NCBI GenBank assembly: GCA_963977415.1
Contig: CAXBOS010000008.1
Location: 87,108-151,107, forward strand
Reading direction: 5' to 3'
DNA: 64,000 nt
Origin: Croceimicrobium sp963977415
GTDB taxonomy: Bacteria; Bacteroidota; Bacteroidia; Flavobacteriales; Schleiferiaceae
Part shown: positions 26,422-35,611 of the stretch, piece after piece
Layout: each line of letters starts with the position of its first letter
How positions within the stretch are numbered: position 1 is the stretch's first letter
The notes under the pieces: generated by a model
What the model was told of the DNA's origin: nothing
The model's input: the letters and a program-made list of their open reading frames with translations, nothing else
Database searches by the model: none
Made by a program: the position numbers and the translations under genes

Positions 26422-26899
26422 AGGCGACAATTTTTTTCAAGTCTTTGCCATAGCGCTCGGCTAGCATTTTATTCAAAGCTTTTAGAAATGCATTATCATC
26501 TTGGTTAAATGCATGACTAGTATTGCTGTCGATATCGATCTGGGCAATTAATTCATTTTCTAAAAACAGAGGTACCACAATTTCTGATTTCACATCGATA
26601 CTACAGGCGATGTAATTTTCTTCAGCGGCGACATCATCACTTAAATAGGTTTCTCCCGAAAGGGCTACTTGACCGCAAATACCACTACCGAAATTTATTA
26701 TGGTATGATCGGTTGCTTTCCCAGCGTAAGGACCAAGGTGTAATTTTTTACTTTCTTGATGCATGAAATAGAATCCTACCCAATCATAATGTTCTAAATC
26801 CTGCTGAATTTTAGAACAAATCTGCTGTAAAGCGCGGGCAGCATTTTCCTCTTGCTCAATAAGAGTGCTCAGTTGACTAAGGTAGTTTTCGTATTTCAT
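26417..26899 (-). CDS. GAF-domain protein, free-methionine-(R)-sulfoxide-reductase-like
   Basis: 160 aa, a single GAF domain. The sequence follows the fRMsr (MsrC) pattern: DWVGFYFM (39-46), LGPYAGK (55-61), GSGICGQVA (71-79), and YIACSIDVKSEIVVPLF (96-112), ending with the AQIDIDS strand. C75 and C99 match two of the three fRMsr active-site cysteines (C94 and C118 in E. coli numbering), but the place of the third (C84) is D64. It may be a divergent reductase or a non-catalytic GAF protein. Its start lies inside the 3' end of the kinase gene upstream (23-bp overlap). Confidence 0.75.
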   Translation of the reverse strand: MKYENYLSQLSTLIEQEENAARALQQICSKIQQDLEHYDWVGFYFMHQESKKLHLGPYAGKATDHTIINFGSGICGQVALSGETYLSDDVAAEENYIACSIDVKSEIVVPLFLENELIAQIDIDSNTSHAFNQDDNAFLKALNKMLAERYGKDLKKIVAF

Positions 26900-27251
26900 T
26901 AAGATAGGGTAAGAAAATTAGGAGTCCGATAATCAAAGCAAAAATAGCTGCAATAAGCACAGCGGCCGCAGCAATGTCTTTGGATTTTTTGGCAAGCGGG
27001 TGAAAATCGGGACTAGCAAGATCGACCAAATATTCGATGGCTGAGTTAATGGCTTCGAGGCTAAGAACGAGCGCAATGCAGAATAGGCTTAGGATCCACT
27101 CGGTTTTAGTGATGTTGAAAAACCAGCCCATAAACACAACTACCCAGGCAGCCATGAGGTGAATTTTGGCATGAGCACCTTCTTTAATGAAAAGGAGAAG
27201 TCCTTGGAATGCAACCCTAAAGGCGAAAATTCTCTTCTTTATATATCCCAA
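26877..27251 (-). CDS. dgkA: diacylglycerol / undecaprenol kinase
   Basis: Small membrane lipid kinase: 124 aa with three helices (about 30-50, 53-72, 97-117) and the catalytic segment EAINSAIEYLVDL plus KKSKDIAAAAVL, the Asp/Glu pair of the DgkA family. In bacteria with undecaprenyl-phosphate recycling it may work on undecaprenol rather than diacylglycerol. No ATG precedes the conserved part and an in-frame stop lies 4-6 nt upstream of the TTG at 27251, so TTG is the probable start. Overlaps the GAF gene by 23 bp. Confidence 0.88.
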   Translation of the reverse strand: MGYIKKRIFAFRVAFQGLLLFIKEGAHAKIHLMAAWVVVFMGWFFNITKTEWILSLFCIALVLSLEAINSAIEYLVDLASPDFHPLAKKSKDIAAAAVLIAAIFALIIGLLIFLPYLNEIRKLP

Positions 27252-27365
27252 CGTTTAATACTTTTTTAACGTTTAGTGTTGTAGTAAATAATTCATCCAA
27301 CCAGACGCTTAATAATTTTCCATTACCGCAGAGTTTTTTTATTCGTCTACTTAGTATGCATGCCG

Positions 27366-27373
27366 TAACTTGC
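27366..27373 (+). promoter_or_regulatory. possible variant -7 box for the T9SS protein/PorP operon
   Basis: TAACTTGC, 27 nt before the ATG at 27401, followed by GGC. A second look-alike, TAATTTG, begins at 27377. Confidence 0.3.
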
Positions 27374-27400
27374 GGCTAATTTGTAAATAATTTCAAAGTT

Positions 27401-30394
27401 ATGAAGAAACAGCTATTAAAGCTTTTAATGTTCTTTACTCTGGCGATGTTTATGCCAGCCTTGAGCTACGCCCAACAAACGGTGGCTAAAGGCCAAATTG
27501 ATATTTTAACAGGAGTAGTTGATGTTAATTTCGCCGATGCCATTTGCCAGTGCGATACCATTGAAGTAGATTATGAAATTAAGCCTTTGGCAAATTTTCC
27601 TTCAACTTCTAGTTTTGAGTATCAATTTGTTACTACCGCACCTGCTGTGCCACCTGTTTTTGGGGCACCTTCTTTATTAGAGCTGACAAAATTGGAGAAA
27701 AACGCTCCTCCCATACCCTTAACCTTACCTTCGGATACATTTAGCGCGGGTAGAAAGAGAGCCTATTTGGTAATTCCTTGTAATACGCCCATTGGATTAC
27801 ATGCATTACGAGTAATTAATAGAGCTTCTAACGGAGTAATTACGCCCGTTGATGGTTTTAGTGATACAATTTACTTTAACGTAAACCGTATACCAACTTT
27901 AGCGGCCATTGATTCTATAGCAATGGTTCGCAATGGTTTTCACATTGACACAACCGATAATCCTTACAGCGGAACTGCAGATGTGGGTATATGTAAGCAG
28001 GATTCGATTTTCTTGCGCATCACCACTAATGCCAGTTCCATCCAATGGTATAATGGTTTCAATACTATTTTAGGTGAAACTAAAGATTCTATCCAAGTGG
28101 GCTCGCCTGGGGTTTATTATGCTAAAGTAACCAATGGTGGTTTATGTTCTATTTACACTGATACAGTTACGGTAACGTCTATCATAACCCCAACTACGGT
28201 TTCCTTTAACCCCACCAACCCTCTCAATGCTAACGCTTACATAATCGATTTCCCACCAGTAAATAGTACCCCAGATGATTCATTAGAGCTTTGTGCTAAT
28301 GAGACTGCGGTTTTAACAGGAACATTTCCCCCTGCTGGTACAGGGCTTACTTACACTTATCAGTGGTTAACCGACTCTTTAAATACTACTACTGGTTTCA
28401 GAGATTGGTACGCTCTTACAACTCCTAGTGCTACCACGCGTTTTCTAACCATTGATGCAAATTCATCTCGCCCAGGAGTAAATTATTATCGCCTAGTAGT
28501 AGATGATGGTTTTTGTCAAGATACTACTGCTGAGCTTTCTAAGTTTAATGTTTTTATAGATACAGTGCCTACCGGAACTCCTGTTGGAATACCATTTTTA
28601 GGTACCACAGGTCCCACTGTATTTGGTGAAGTTTGTATGACGGACTCGGTTAATCTAGCTCTATTCAATAATGGTGCTGCAAACCCATTGTGGCGTTACA
28701 GATGGCAATGGTATGATCCTACAGTTCCAGCCGGAGCTAATCCATGGAAGTCGGTTTCAGGTGGCACCGCAGCTGCGGGCACGCTTAGTTTCGATACGAT
28801 GCCTACTATTAAAATTGACACCTCATTGTCGGATCCAGGTCAACCCTATTTCCAAAATCCAAAACCAGTTTTACGCTTCTTTAGAGTGAGAGTGGCCTCA
28901 GAGACACCTTATTATGATACTGAAACTTGCGTTTACTTTAGTGATAGTATTGCCGTTCGCTGGTTTCCAGAATACGATCTAACGGTAGCTTCTGCTCCTG
29001 GTATTAATGTGATTGGTCAAGATTCAATCAACTTCTGTGAAACTGATTCAGCCACGATAAGCGCACCTTCAACGCCAGCAGGATTAATAACCTTTGGTTA
29101 TAATTACTCGTATCAATGGCTAACGGACTCGATTGATCCAAATAACGGTAGTCGTGTAAAATATCCTTTGGTAGGCGAAACCAACCAATCTTTTATCGTT
29201 CACGAAACAGGCAGATATTTTGTAGTTATCAATGATGGAATTTGCTCTGATACTTCTAATGTTTATCGGGTATTTGTAGATAGCTTGCCTACTACAACTA
29301 TATCGGAAATTACTTATCCTGGAAGCACGAACGGATTAACAGGTTTTAACCTTTGTTTATACGATTCTGCCTTAGTTTCCGCTAGCGATACAGTTCTTGG
29401 ATTAACTCCTTGGAGATATCAATGGCAACAGCTTAATCCTACTAATGGATTTTGGACCAGCTTATTAACCGATACTCTCGTAACATTTAGTATTGATGCG
29501 GGTTTAAAAAGAGTAGGTGAGGACACGGCTTATTTCCGTTTACAAACGAGTTACTTTAACCGATTTGGATTAGAAACTTGTGTTAGCATTACTGATAGTA
29601 TTGCCGTAATTTTCTATCAGAATCCTACCTTATCCTTCATTCCTGGTGATAGTATTGGTCTTTGTCCTGGTGATAGCATCTTGATGGTTGCTACCGGTAA
29701 TTTCAACACAGTAAGCTGGGATAATGGTTCAGTATTAGGAGCAACCCGTTATATAAGTTCTGCTGGCACCTATCCAGTTAGAGTGACGGGTATTAATGGT
29801 TGTATTACCCGCGATACGGTAACAGTTTATCCTTTAGTGGTTTCTGCCGGAGCAGGAGCTGATCAAACGGCTGAATCAGGCGAGGTGGTAACCCTAACGG
29901 CTTCAGGAGGTACAAACTACCGTTGGTTCGCTAATAAACCTCTTCAGTTCTCAGATTTCTTAAGCCAAAGAATTCAGGTTTCTAAAGTTTTAGAGAACGG
30001 AGTATTAGCGGATACCATAATTATTTATGTAGAAGTAACCAACCAACGCGGTTGTATTGGTCTTGATTCTTTGCAATTGATCGTAACCAAAACCTTCCCC
30101 GAGCAGGTTAGCCTAATTAATAAGGCTTATAATTTATTCACACCGAATGGTGATGGTCTTAATGATGTGTGGGACATTCGTGAACTGATGGATGGCGATG
30201 CTTGTAGGATACAAATTATGAACCGCTGGGGTTCTGTGGTTTATGAACCAGAAACTTTCAATGGTCTTTGGTCAGGTAAAGATAATGGCGGTAATGATTT
30301 ACCAGATGGTACCTATTACTATATTTTAGAATGTGGTAACACTAATGAAATCCGCATGCGTAATGCCGTAACCATAATCCGCAACCAACAATAA
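27401..30394 (+). CDS. large repeat-built T9SS cargo with type B sorting domain
   Basis: 997 aa. Signal peptide 1-25 (ends LSYAQQ). The body is a series of Ig-like modules: one single module (about 196-260), two copies of a double module (294-534 and 542-749), one more single module (about 752-812), a PKD-like piece (GAGADQTAESGEVVTLTASGG split, about 817-836) and the type B C-terminal sorting domain (from FTPNGDGLNDVWD, about 910-997, with MNRWGSVVYEP). It is followed by a PorP/SprF gene one base downstream, the usual partner arrangement for type B cargo. A surface adhesin is the likely role. Confidence 0.9.
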   Translation: MKKQLLKLLMFFTLAMFMPALSYAQQTVAKGQIDILTGVVDVNFADAICQCDTIEVDYEIKPLANFPSTSSFEYQFVTTAPAVPPVFGAPSLLELTKLEKNAPPIPLTLPSDTFSAGRKRAYLVIPCNTPIGLHALRVINRASNGVITPVDGFSDTIYFNVNRIPTLAAIDSIAMVRNGFHIDTTDNPYSGTADVGICKQDSIFLRITTNASSIQWYNGFNTILGETKDSIQVGSPGVYYAKVTNGGLCSIYTDTVTVTSIITPTTVSFNPTNPLNANAYIIDFPPVNSTPDDSLELCANETAVLTGTFPPAGTGLTYTYQWLTDSLNTTTGFRDWYALTTPSATTRFLTIDANSSRPGVNYYRLVVDDGFCQDTTAELSKFNVFIDTVPTGTPVGIPFLGTTGPTVFGEVCMTDSVNLALFNNGAANPLWRYRWQWYDPTVPAGANPWKSVSGGTAAAGTLSFDTMPTIKIDTSLSDPGQPYFQNPKPVLRFFRVRVASETPYYDTETCVYFSDSIAVRWFPEYDLTVASAPGINVIGQDSINFCETDSATISAPSTPAGLITFGYNYSYQWLTDSIDPNNGSRVKYPLVGETNQSFIVHETGRYFVVINDGICSDTSNVYRVFVDSLPTTTISEITYPGSTNGLTGFNLCLYDSALVSASDTVLGLTPWRYQWQQLNPTNGFWTSLLTDTLVTFSIDAGLKRVGEDTAYFRLQTSYFNRFGLETCVSITDSIAVIFYQNPTLSFIPGDSIGLCPGDSILMVATGNFNTVSWDNGSVLGATRYISSAGTYPVRVTGINGCITRDTVTVYPLVVSAGAGADQTAESGEVVTLTASGGTNYRWFANKPLQFSDFLSQRIQVSKVLENGVLADTIIIYVEVTNQRGCIGLDSLQLIVTKTFPEQVSLINKAYNLFTPNGDGLNDVWDIRELMDGDACRIQIMNRWGSVVYEPETFNGLWSGKDNGGNDLPDGTYYYILECGNTNEIRMRNAVTIIRNQQ
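28280..29002 (+). repeat. double Ig-like module, copy 1
   Basis: Encodes residues 294-534. Shares with copy 2, in the same order: a Cys near the start, YQWLTDS, a CxDT step, VFxDxxPT, WRYxWQ and ETCVxxxDSIAV. Confidence 0.7.
29024..29646 (+). repeat. double Ig-like module, copy 2
   Basis: Encodes residues 542-749. Same ordered anchors as copy 1 but about 34 residues shorter, with moderate divergence, so the duplication is old. Confidence 0.7.
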
Positions 30395-30395
30395 G

Positions 30396-31949
30396 ATGAA
30401 AACGATGAGAAAAATTTTAGCACTGCTGGCTTTCGGAATGATGGCGAATCTTGCCACGGCTCAGCAGATTCCTTTATATAGTAATTATTTTTTCACTCCT
30501 TATATATACAACCCAGCTATGTCTGGTTCAACCGGAGTAACGGAAGCAACTTTTTTACACCGTCGTCAGTGGACAGGTATTCAGGGTTCACCTGAAACAT
30601 CCGCTTTAGCCGTAAATGGTTCTTTAAATGAAGAAAAAGTTGGTTGGAGTATTTATGGTTTTTCAGATAGAACCGATATTCTTAGCCGTTTAGGTATTTA
30701 TGGTAACTATGCTTATCATGTGAAAATCACAGATGACATAAGTTTGTCTGGTGGTATTGGTGCTGGTTATTTGAATCAGAACATTGATCAAAGCGCAGTG
30801 CGTGCTCGTGATCTTGGAGATGTATTTAGTGTAGTTGCTCCTAATCGTGGTGCTTTCGACATCAATATTGGTTTAAAATTGGCCGTGCAAAACTTTACTT
30901 TAGGTTTTGCCGCTCCCCAATTGTTAAGTCAAAATGTTGTTTACGCTACTAACCCTAGTGATATCAATTATAACATGATTCGTCACTATGTGGCAACCGC
31001 TCAGTACGACTTTAAATTTGCTGGCGAAAAGCAGGTTTTAAGTCCGATCTTAATGGTAAGAACAGCTGAGTCTGTGCCTGCACAAATTGATGCTGGATTG
31101 CTATACAACATGAAAGAGTACGGTTTCCTGGGTGCTATGTTCCGTTCAAACTATGGAATTACCATTAATGCAGGTGTTAATCTTTCTGAGACCTTAACAT
31201 TAGGGTACGCTTACGATTTCTCTACCAATACTTATGGTTCTAACTTTGGTACTAGTCATGAATTTATGCTTACCTACCGCTTTGGTAGCAATAAGGATAA
31301 TGAGCGTATGCAAAACGAGTTGAAGCGCTTGAAGTTAAACCAAAGACGTCAGAAAGACGAATTGGAGGAAACTGTAGATGAGAAGTTAGAAGAGTTTAAG
31401 GATAGCTATAAAGACGATATCCAGAAAGCCCTTGAGGACGAGAAGAAAAAAATGGTTGAAGAGTTGGAAAAACTGCGTAAACAAGCCGAAGAGCAAGGAA
31501 ATCGCAATAACAACAATAACTCAAACAATAACAATCAAGGAGGACAGCAAAACAATCAGTCCAACAATCCTAACAACAACATGCCGAACAATCAGGCGGC
31601 AAACAATAATAACAATAACGATAATGCTGGTTCTACTAACAATATGAACCAAGCTGCTAATAATGCAGGCATTAATTATCCACAGGAAAATCTTCCTGCC
31701 AATGTTAATCCAGGCTCTCCGGGGTACTACGTAACAGCGGGTGTATTTGGTCAACAGGCCAATGCTCAGCGATTAGCGAATAAACTGGCTACGCAAAACA
31801 TTGACGCTAGAATTTTCCAAGATCCAGGCAATAGCTTCTACTATGTATATCTATTGAAATTCAATAGCTATGCTGAGGCAGATCAGGCTAAAGCAAGCCA
31901 ATTAAATGGCCGCTTTAATGGTGATCTATGGATTAAAATTCTCAAGTAG
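30396..31949 (+). CDS. PorP/SprF outer-membrane protein with C-terminal SPOR domain
   Basis: 517 aa. Signal peptide 1-22; PorP/SprF beta-barrel about 23-300, opening with the family hallmark QIPLYSNYFFTPYIYNPAMSG (given in part). It is followed by a charged coiled coil (about 303-367), an Asn/Gln-rich linker (about 369-423) and a SPOR domain (442-517: YYVTAGVFGQQANAQRLANKL, then ARIF and YYVYLLKF). PorP/SprF proteins escort type B T9SS cargo; SPOR domains bind denuded peptidoglycan at division sites. The fusion suggests that the surface complex is tied to the cell wall (inference). The gene starts one base after the cargo gene. ATG 30396; a second ATG at 30405 is possible. Confidence 0.92.
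   Translation: MKTMRKILALLAFGMMANLATAQQIPLYSNYFFTPYIYNPAMSGSTGVTEATFLHRRQWTGIQGSPETSALAVNGSLNEEKVGWSIYGFSDRTDILSRLGIYGNYAYHVKITDDISLSGGIGAGYLNQNIDQSAVRARDLGDVFSVVAPNRGAFDINIGLKLAVQNFTLGFAAPQLLSQNVVYATNPSDINYNMIRHYVATAQYDFKFAGEKQVLSPILMVRTAESVPAQIDAGLLYNMKEYGFLGAMFRSNYGITINAGVNLSETLTLGYAYDFSTNTYGSNFGTSHEFMLTYRFGSNKDNERMQNELKRLKLNQRRQKDELEETVDEKLEEFKDSYKDDIQKALEDEKKKMVEELEKLRKQAEEQGNRNNNNNSNNNNQGGQQNNQSNNPNNNMPNNQAANNNNNNDNAGSTNNMNQAANNAGINYPQENLPANVNPGSPGYYVTAGVFGQQANAQRLANKLATQNIDARIFQDPGNSFYYVYLLKFNSYAEADQAKASQLNGRFNGDLWIKILK
31500..31665 (+). repeat. AAC/AAT-rich tract coding for an Asn-rich linker
   Basis: About 165 bp of imperfect AAC/AAT codon repeats with some CAA and GGN, coding for roughly 60% Asn. 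It lies between the coiled coil and the SPOR domain and is a likely site of slippage length variation between strains. Confidence 0.75.
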
Positions 31950-31970
31950 AATTTTAGAAACGCAATAAAG

Positions 31971-32005
31971 AAGGGGCTGTCTGATTTAATCAGGCGGCCC
32001 CTTTT
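31971..32005 (+). terminator. terminator after the PorP/SprF operon
   Basis: Outer stem AAGGGGC (31971-31977) / GCCCCTT (31997-32003), inner stem CTGATT/AATCAG with a short mismatch between, then TTTT. It lies 21 nt after the stop. Confidence 0.85.
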
Positions 32006-32138
32006 CTATTTTACATGGGTTTATGTGTAATTAAGATGCAAACTTCTGCTATGGCAAAATTTTGCTTATTCGATAAAGAAGTCGGAAATGAAAACAGGAG
32101 TATTTTAAATCCCTAGATTTTTATTCCGCTCCTAAAAC

Positions 32139-32717
32139 TTAACTTTTTAGAATTCTACTTGCTTGCACAATGTGCCGGTTGGTATGCTCAAGCATAATAA
32201 ACAAAGCATCCGCCATGCTAACTTTTACAATTGGCAAAAGCGTTTTCACCTTTATTTGGTCTAAGTTTTTAGAATCCAGCAGTTTAGCATAATTACTAAT
32301 TTCTCGTAAGTCCTGCACAAGCTCTTGAAAAATCACTTTTTCTACTACTGCAAAACCAGCCTTTTGCTTGGCTTTAGGGTCTGTTGCTTGTGGAGTTTTA
32401 CTGTATTTAATAGGCATGTCATTTACATCTAGCAGGCATGCTTGCTCCAGCTTTTTACCAATCCAACTGCGTTTTACAGGAGAAGTGTCGGCTTTTTTGG
32501 CTTTTTGCAGGGCCTTAGGAAATTGGTCAAGATAACTTTCATTTAAAAGATTGATGTGGAAAAAGACTTCTAGCACATTCCAGGTTCCAGCAGCCCCGGT
32601 TTTAAGGAGATCTTCACCTTCGCTGTAGTAGAAAATACTGTCTAGCTTCTTTTCAATCGTATCAAGCCTTTCCAATAAATATTTAGAGGCTTCGGCATTT
32701 GTCATAGCTTCATTCAT
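32139..32717 (-). CDS. DinB-like four-helix protein
   Basis: 192 aa, all-helical. WNVLEVFFHINLLNESYL (about 46-63) and the C-terminal LFIMLEHTNRHIVQASRIL (about 172-190) carry the His residues where DinB/DUF664-type proteins bind a metal. Some relatives are thiol transferases or damage-inducible proteins of unknown role; no substrate can be inferred. A TAAATTTG box lies only 5 nt upstream of the ATG at 32717, so translation may begin at the next in-frame ATG (32705). Single gene, divergent from the M3 peptidase. Confidence 0.75.
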   Translation of the reverse strand: MNEAMTNAEASKYLLERLDTIEKKLDSIFYYSEGEDLLKTGAAGTWNVLEVFFHINLLNESYLDQFPKALQKAKKADTSPVKRSWIGKKLEQACLLDVNDMPIKYSKTPQATDPKAKQKAGFAVVEKVIFQELVQDLREISNYAKLLDSKNLDQIKVKTLLPIVKVSMADALFIMLEHTNRHIVQASRILKS

Positions 32718-32721
32718 GCCG

Positions 32722-32729
32722 CAAATTTA
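32722..32729 (-). promoter_or_regulatory. -7 box, DinB-like gene
   Basis: TAAATTTG followed by CGGC on the minus strand. Transcription should begin around 32715-32717, making the ATG at 32717 leaderless and favouring the ATG at 32705. Confidence 0.45.
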
Positions 32730-32817
32730 CATATCCTTTGCAGGCGATGCTTTTCTAATCCTAAATTTAGGTGAGTAGCCTAGCATTGACGTAATTTGTA
32801 TAAAGAATTTTTGAAAA

Positions 32818-34842
32818 ATGAATATGCCGCTTTTAGCAGATTTTAATACCCCATTTAATAGCGTTCCCTTTGAAGAAATTAAAGAGGAACATTTCTTACC
32901 CGCTTTAAAACAAGCGATTAGCGAAGGATTGGCCGAAGTTGAAGCCATCGTTAAGGAAAAGGAAGAAGCAACTTTTGAAAACACCATTTTAGCTCTCGAA
33001 CTAGCAGGACAAAAGCTAAGTCGAGTGGCGGAAATTTTCTTTAACCTCAATTCCGCCGAAACTAATGATAACATTCAAGCCATAGCACGTGAGTTTTCGC
33101 CATTGCTGAGCGCTTATCGTAATGACGTTATGCTTAATGAAGGGCTTTTTAAAAGGGTAGAGAAAGTTTTGAATGCTCAAAGAAACACTTTACTAGGGGA
33201 GGACTTAATGCTTCTCGAAAAGTCCTATAAATCCTTTGCTCGCAATGGAATTAACTTACAAGGTGAAGACAAACAAACCCTAAGAAAGATAGATGAAGAG
33301 TTATCGTCTTTGTCCTTGAAATTTGGCGAGAATGTATTAGCAGAAACAAATGCTTTTGAGCTGTATCAATCAGCAGAAGATTTAGTGGGCTTACCTGATT
33401 ATGCCTTGGCCAGCGGGGCTGATGAAGCCAAAGCCAAGGGTAGAGAAGGTGAATATCTAATTACCTTACAAGCGCCTAGTTACATTCCCGTAATGACTTA
33501 TGCCGCTAATCGCGCATTAAGAGAGAAGTTATTTCGTGCCTTCGGTAGCAAGGCCTTTAAAGGCAACGAACATGATAATCAGGAAACAGTAAAGCGCATT
33601 GTCGCTTTGCGTCACCAAAGAGCACAATTACTGGGCTTCGAGAATCATGCCGATTATGTATTGCAAGAGCGCATGGCTAAATCGAAAGTAAACGTCGATA
33701 ATTTCTTAGATGAACTTTTAGAGGTTTCTAAAGCCGCTTGCGCAGATGAGTTAGCAGAATTAGCCGTTTTTGCCAAAGACTTAGATGGTTTAGATAAGCT
33801 GGAAAGATGGGATATTGCCTATTATAGTGAAAAGCTAAAGCAGAAGCGTTTTGATATTGATGATAGCATCCTGAAGCCTTATTTTCAGGTAGATAGGGTA
33901 ATTGGTGGTGCTTTTGCTGTCGCTGAAAAATTATACGGTATTCGTTTCGAAGAAAGAAAGGATATTCAAAAATATCATCCCGATGTGATTACTTATGAAG
34001 TGAAAGACAAAGACGGTAGCCATTTAGCCCTTCTTTATGCTGATTTCTTCCCCCGTGAAGGGAAACGCAATGGTGCTTGGATGACTTCTTATCGCGGGCA
34101 GCGCAATATTAACGGTGAAGAGCAAAGACCGCACATTTCTATTGTCTGTAATTTTACTAAACCTGGTTCGGATAGTCCTTCTTTATTGACTTTTAACGAG
34201 GTACTTACTTTATTCCACGAATTTGGTCATGCCTTACACGGAATTTTAGCTAATACGAAATACGAAAGCCTTAGTGGGACTAGCGTGTTATGGGATTTTG
34301 TGGAGCTACCTTCGCAAATAATGGAAAATTGGTGTTACGAAAAAGAATGCCTAGACCTCTTCGCTAAACATTATAAAACCGGCGAATTAATTCCTGCTAA
34401 TCTTATTGAACGCCTTAAAGAAAGCGCTAGCTTTATGGAGGGGTATGCAACTTTAAGGCAGGTAGGTTTTGCAAAGCTGGATATGAACTGGCACGGAACC
34501 GAACCTAGTGCTTTATCGGTGGGCGACTTTGAGGAATCTGTTTTCGCAGAAACGCAATTATTACCCGTGCAGCAGGACACTAATATGTCCTGCAGCTTTA
34601 GTCATATATTCCAAGGAGGTTACTCTGCGGGCTATTACAGCTACAAATGGGCGGAAGTTTTAGATGCGGATGCCTTTGAACTCTTTAAAGAAAAAGGACT
34701 GTTTAATCCAGAAGTTGCCGCGGCCTTCCGTAAACTGCTTTCAAGCGGTGGAGCGGTAGATCCAGCCGAATTGTATCGCAATTTCAGAGGACAAAACCCC
34801 GACCCCAAGGCCTTATTGCGCCGTGCTGGGTTGATCAAATAA
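32818..34842 (+). CDS. M3-family oligopeptidase / dipeptidyl carboxypeptidase
   Basis: Zinc metallopeptidase of the thimet/oligopeptidase A/Dcp family, which degrades short peptides. The HEFGH zinc motif is at about 466-470 and the third ligand glutamate about 26 residues later in LWDFVELPSQIMENW. The C-terminal SHIFQGGYSAGYYSYKWAEVL (given in part) is the substrate-binding Tyr/Gly loop. 674 aa, no signal peptide seen, so cytoplasmic. It is first in a rightward run that continues, with gaps of 4 nt or less, to the acetyltransferase at 38.9 kb. Confidence 0.94.
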   Translation: MNMPLLADFNTPFNSVPFEEIKEEHFLPALKQAISEGLAEVEAIVKEKEEATFENTILALELAGQKLSRVAEIFFNLNSAETNDNIQAIAREFSPLLSAYRNDVMLNEGLFKRVEKVLNAQRNTLLGEDLMLLEKSYKSFARNGINLQGEDKQTLRKIDEELSSLSLKFGENVLAETNAFELYQSAEDLVGLPDYALASGADEAKAKGREGEYLITLQAPSYIPVMTYAANRALREKLFRAFGSKAFKGNEHDNQETVKRIVALRHQRAQLLGFENHADYVLQERMAKSKVNVDNFLDELLEVSKAACADELAELAVFAKDLDGLDKLERWDIAYYSEKLKQKRFDIDDSILKPYFQVDRVIGGAFAVAEKLYGIRFEERKDIQKYHPDVITYEVKDKDGSHLALLYADFFPREGKRNGAWMTSYRGQRNINGEEQRPHISIVCNFTKPGSDSPSLLTFNEVLTLFHEFGHALHGILANTKYESLSGTSVLWDFVELPSQIMENWCYEKECLDLFAKHYKTGELIPANLIERLKESASFMEGYATLRQVGFAKLDMNWHGTEPSALSVGDFEESVFAETQLLPVQQDTNMSCSFSHIFQGGYSAGYYSYKWAEVLDADAFELFKEKGLFNPEVAAAFRKLLSSGGAVDPAELYRNFRGQNPDPKALLRRAGLIK

Positions 34843-34846
34843 ATGT

Positions 34847-35611
34847 ATGGTAAAAGCTAAAAAACATCTGGGTCAGCATTTCTTAAGAAATGAGGGCATA
34901 GCAAGAGACATTGCCGAAGGATTAAGTCACGAAGGGTATAAAAAAGTACTGGAAATTGGTCCAGGAATGGGAGTGCTAAGCCAGTTTTTATTGGAAGCAC
35001 CCTCCGAACTTTTTGTGGCCGAGATTGATGGCGAATCGATTGCCTACCTCGAAGAAAATTTTAAAGCTTTAGATAAGCACATTATACCGGGTGATTTTTT
35101 ACGCTTAGATCTTGCGAAATTAATGGGAGAGCCTTTTGCCTTAATTGGTAACTATCCCTATAATATATCTAGTCAGATTATATTTAAAATGCTCGACCAC
35201 GTAGAGTTAATTCCCGAAATGGTAGGCATGTTTCAAAAGGAAGTAGCCGATCGTTTAACCGCTGAGCCAGGTTCTAAAACCTATGGTATTTTAAGTGTTC
35301 TAGCCGCTGCTTTTTACGAGAGGGAATATCTTTTTACGGTAGCTCCACACGAGTTTAGTCCGCCACCTAAAGTGCTTTCAGGCGTTATCCGCTTTAAGCG
35401 TAAAGCAGATTTTAGCCTTACGGTAGATAGGTCTTTATTTACACGCATTGTTAAAACCGCTTTTAACCAAAGAAGGAAAACCTTGCGTAATGCCTTGAAA
35501 GCCTTAAATTTACCTCTCGATGGAATTGCAGCCGACACCTTGCAAAAGCGCGCGGAACAATTGCATTACTCTGAATTTGTAGAACTTACCGAAATTCTTT
35601 CTCGCCCATGA
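34847..35611 (+). CDS. rsmA: 16S rRNA dimethyladenosine transferase
   Basis: KsgA dimethylates two adjacent adenosines in helix 45 of 16S rRNA. Motifs: KKHLGQHFLRN (4-14), the SAM-binding EIGPGMGVLSQ (about 38-48) and GNYPYNISSQI (about 103-113; the family motif NLPY appears as NYPY). 254 aa, usual length. It starts 4 nt after the peptidase stop and overlaps mgtE by 4 bp (ATGA). ksgA-mgtE linkage is frequent in Bacteroidota. Confidence 0.96.
   Translation: MVKAKKHLGQHFLRNEGIARDIAEGLSHEGYKKVLEIGPGMGVLSQFLLEAPSELFVAEIDGESIAYLEENFKALDKHIIPGDFLRLDLAKLMGEPFALIGNYPYNISSQIIFKMLDHVELIPEMVGMFQKEVADRLTAEPGSKTYGILSVLAAAFYEREYLFTVAPHEFSPPPKVLSGVIRFKRKADFSLTVDRSLFTRIVKTAFNQRRKTLRNALKALNLPLDGIAADTLQKRAEQLHYSEFVELTEILSRP

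Noticed and set aside
31500..31665. Possible CRISPR or microsatellite array
   Set aside because: Irregular AAC/AAT codons in an open frame; no repeat-spacer periodicity. It is coding for an Asn-rich linker.
32006..32138. Small ORF or RNA gene between the PorP/SprF terminator and the DinB-like gene
   Set aside because: Only a 21-codon ATG frame and an AAAATTTT palindrome; no tRNA-like arms and no promoter.
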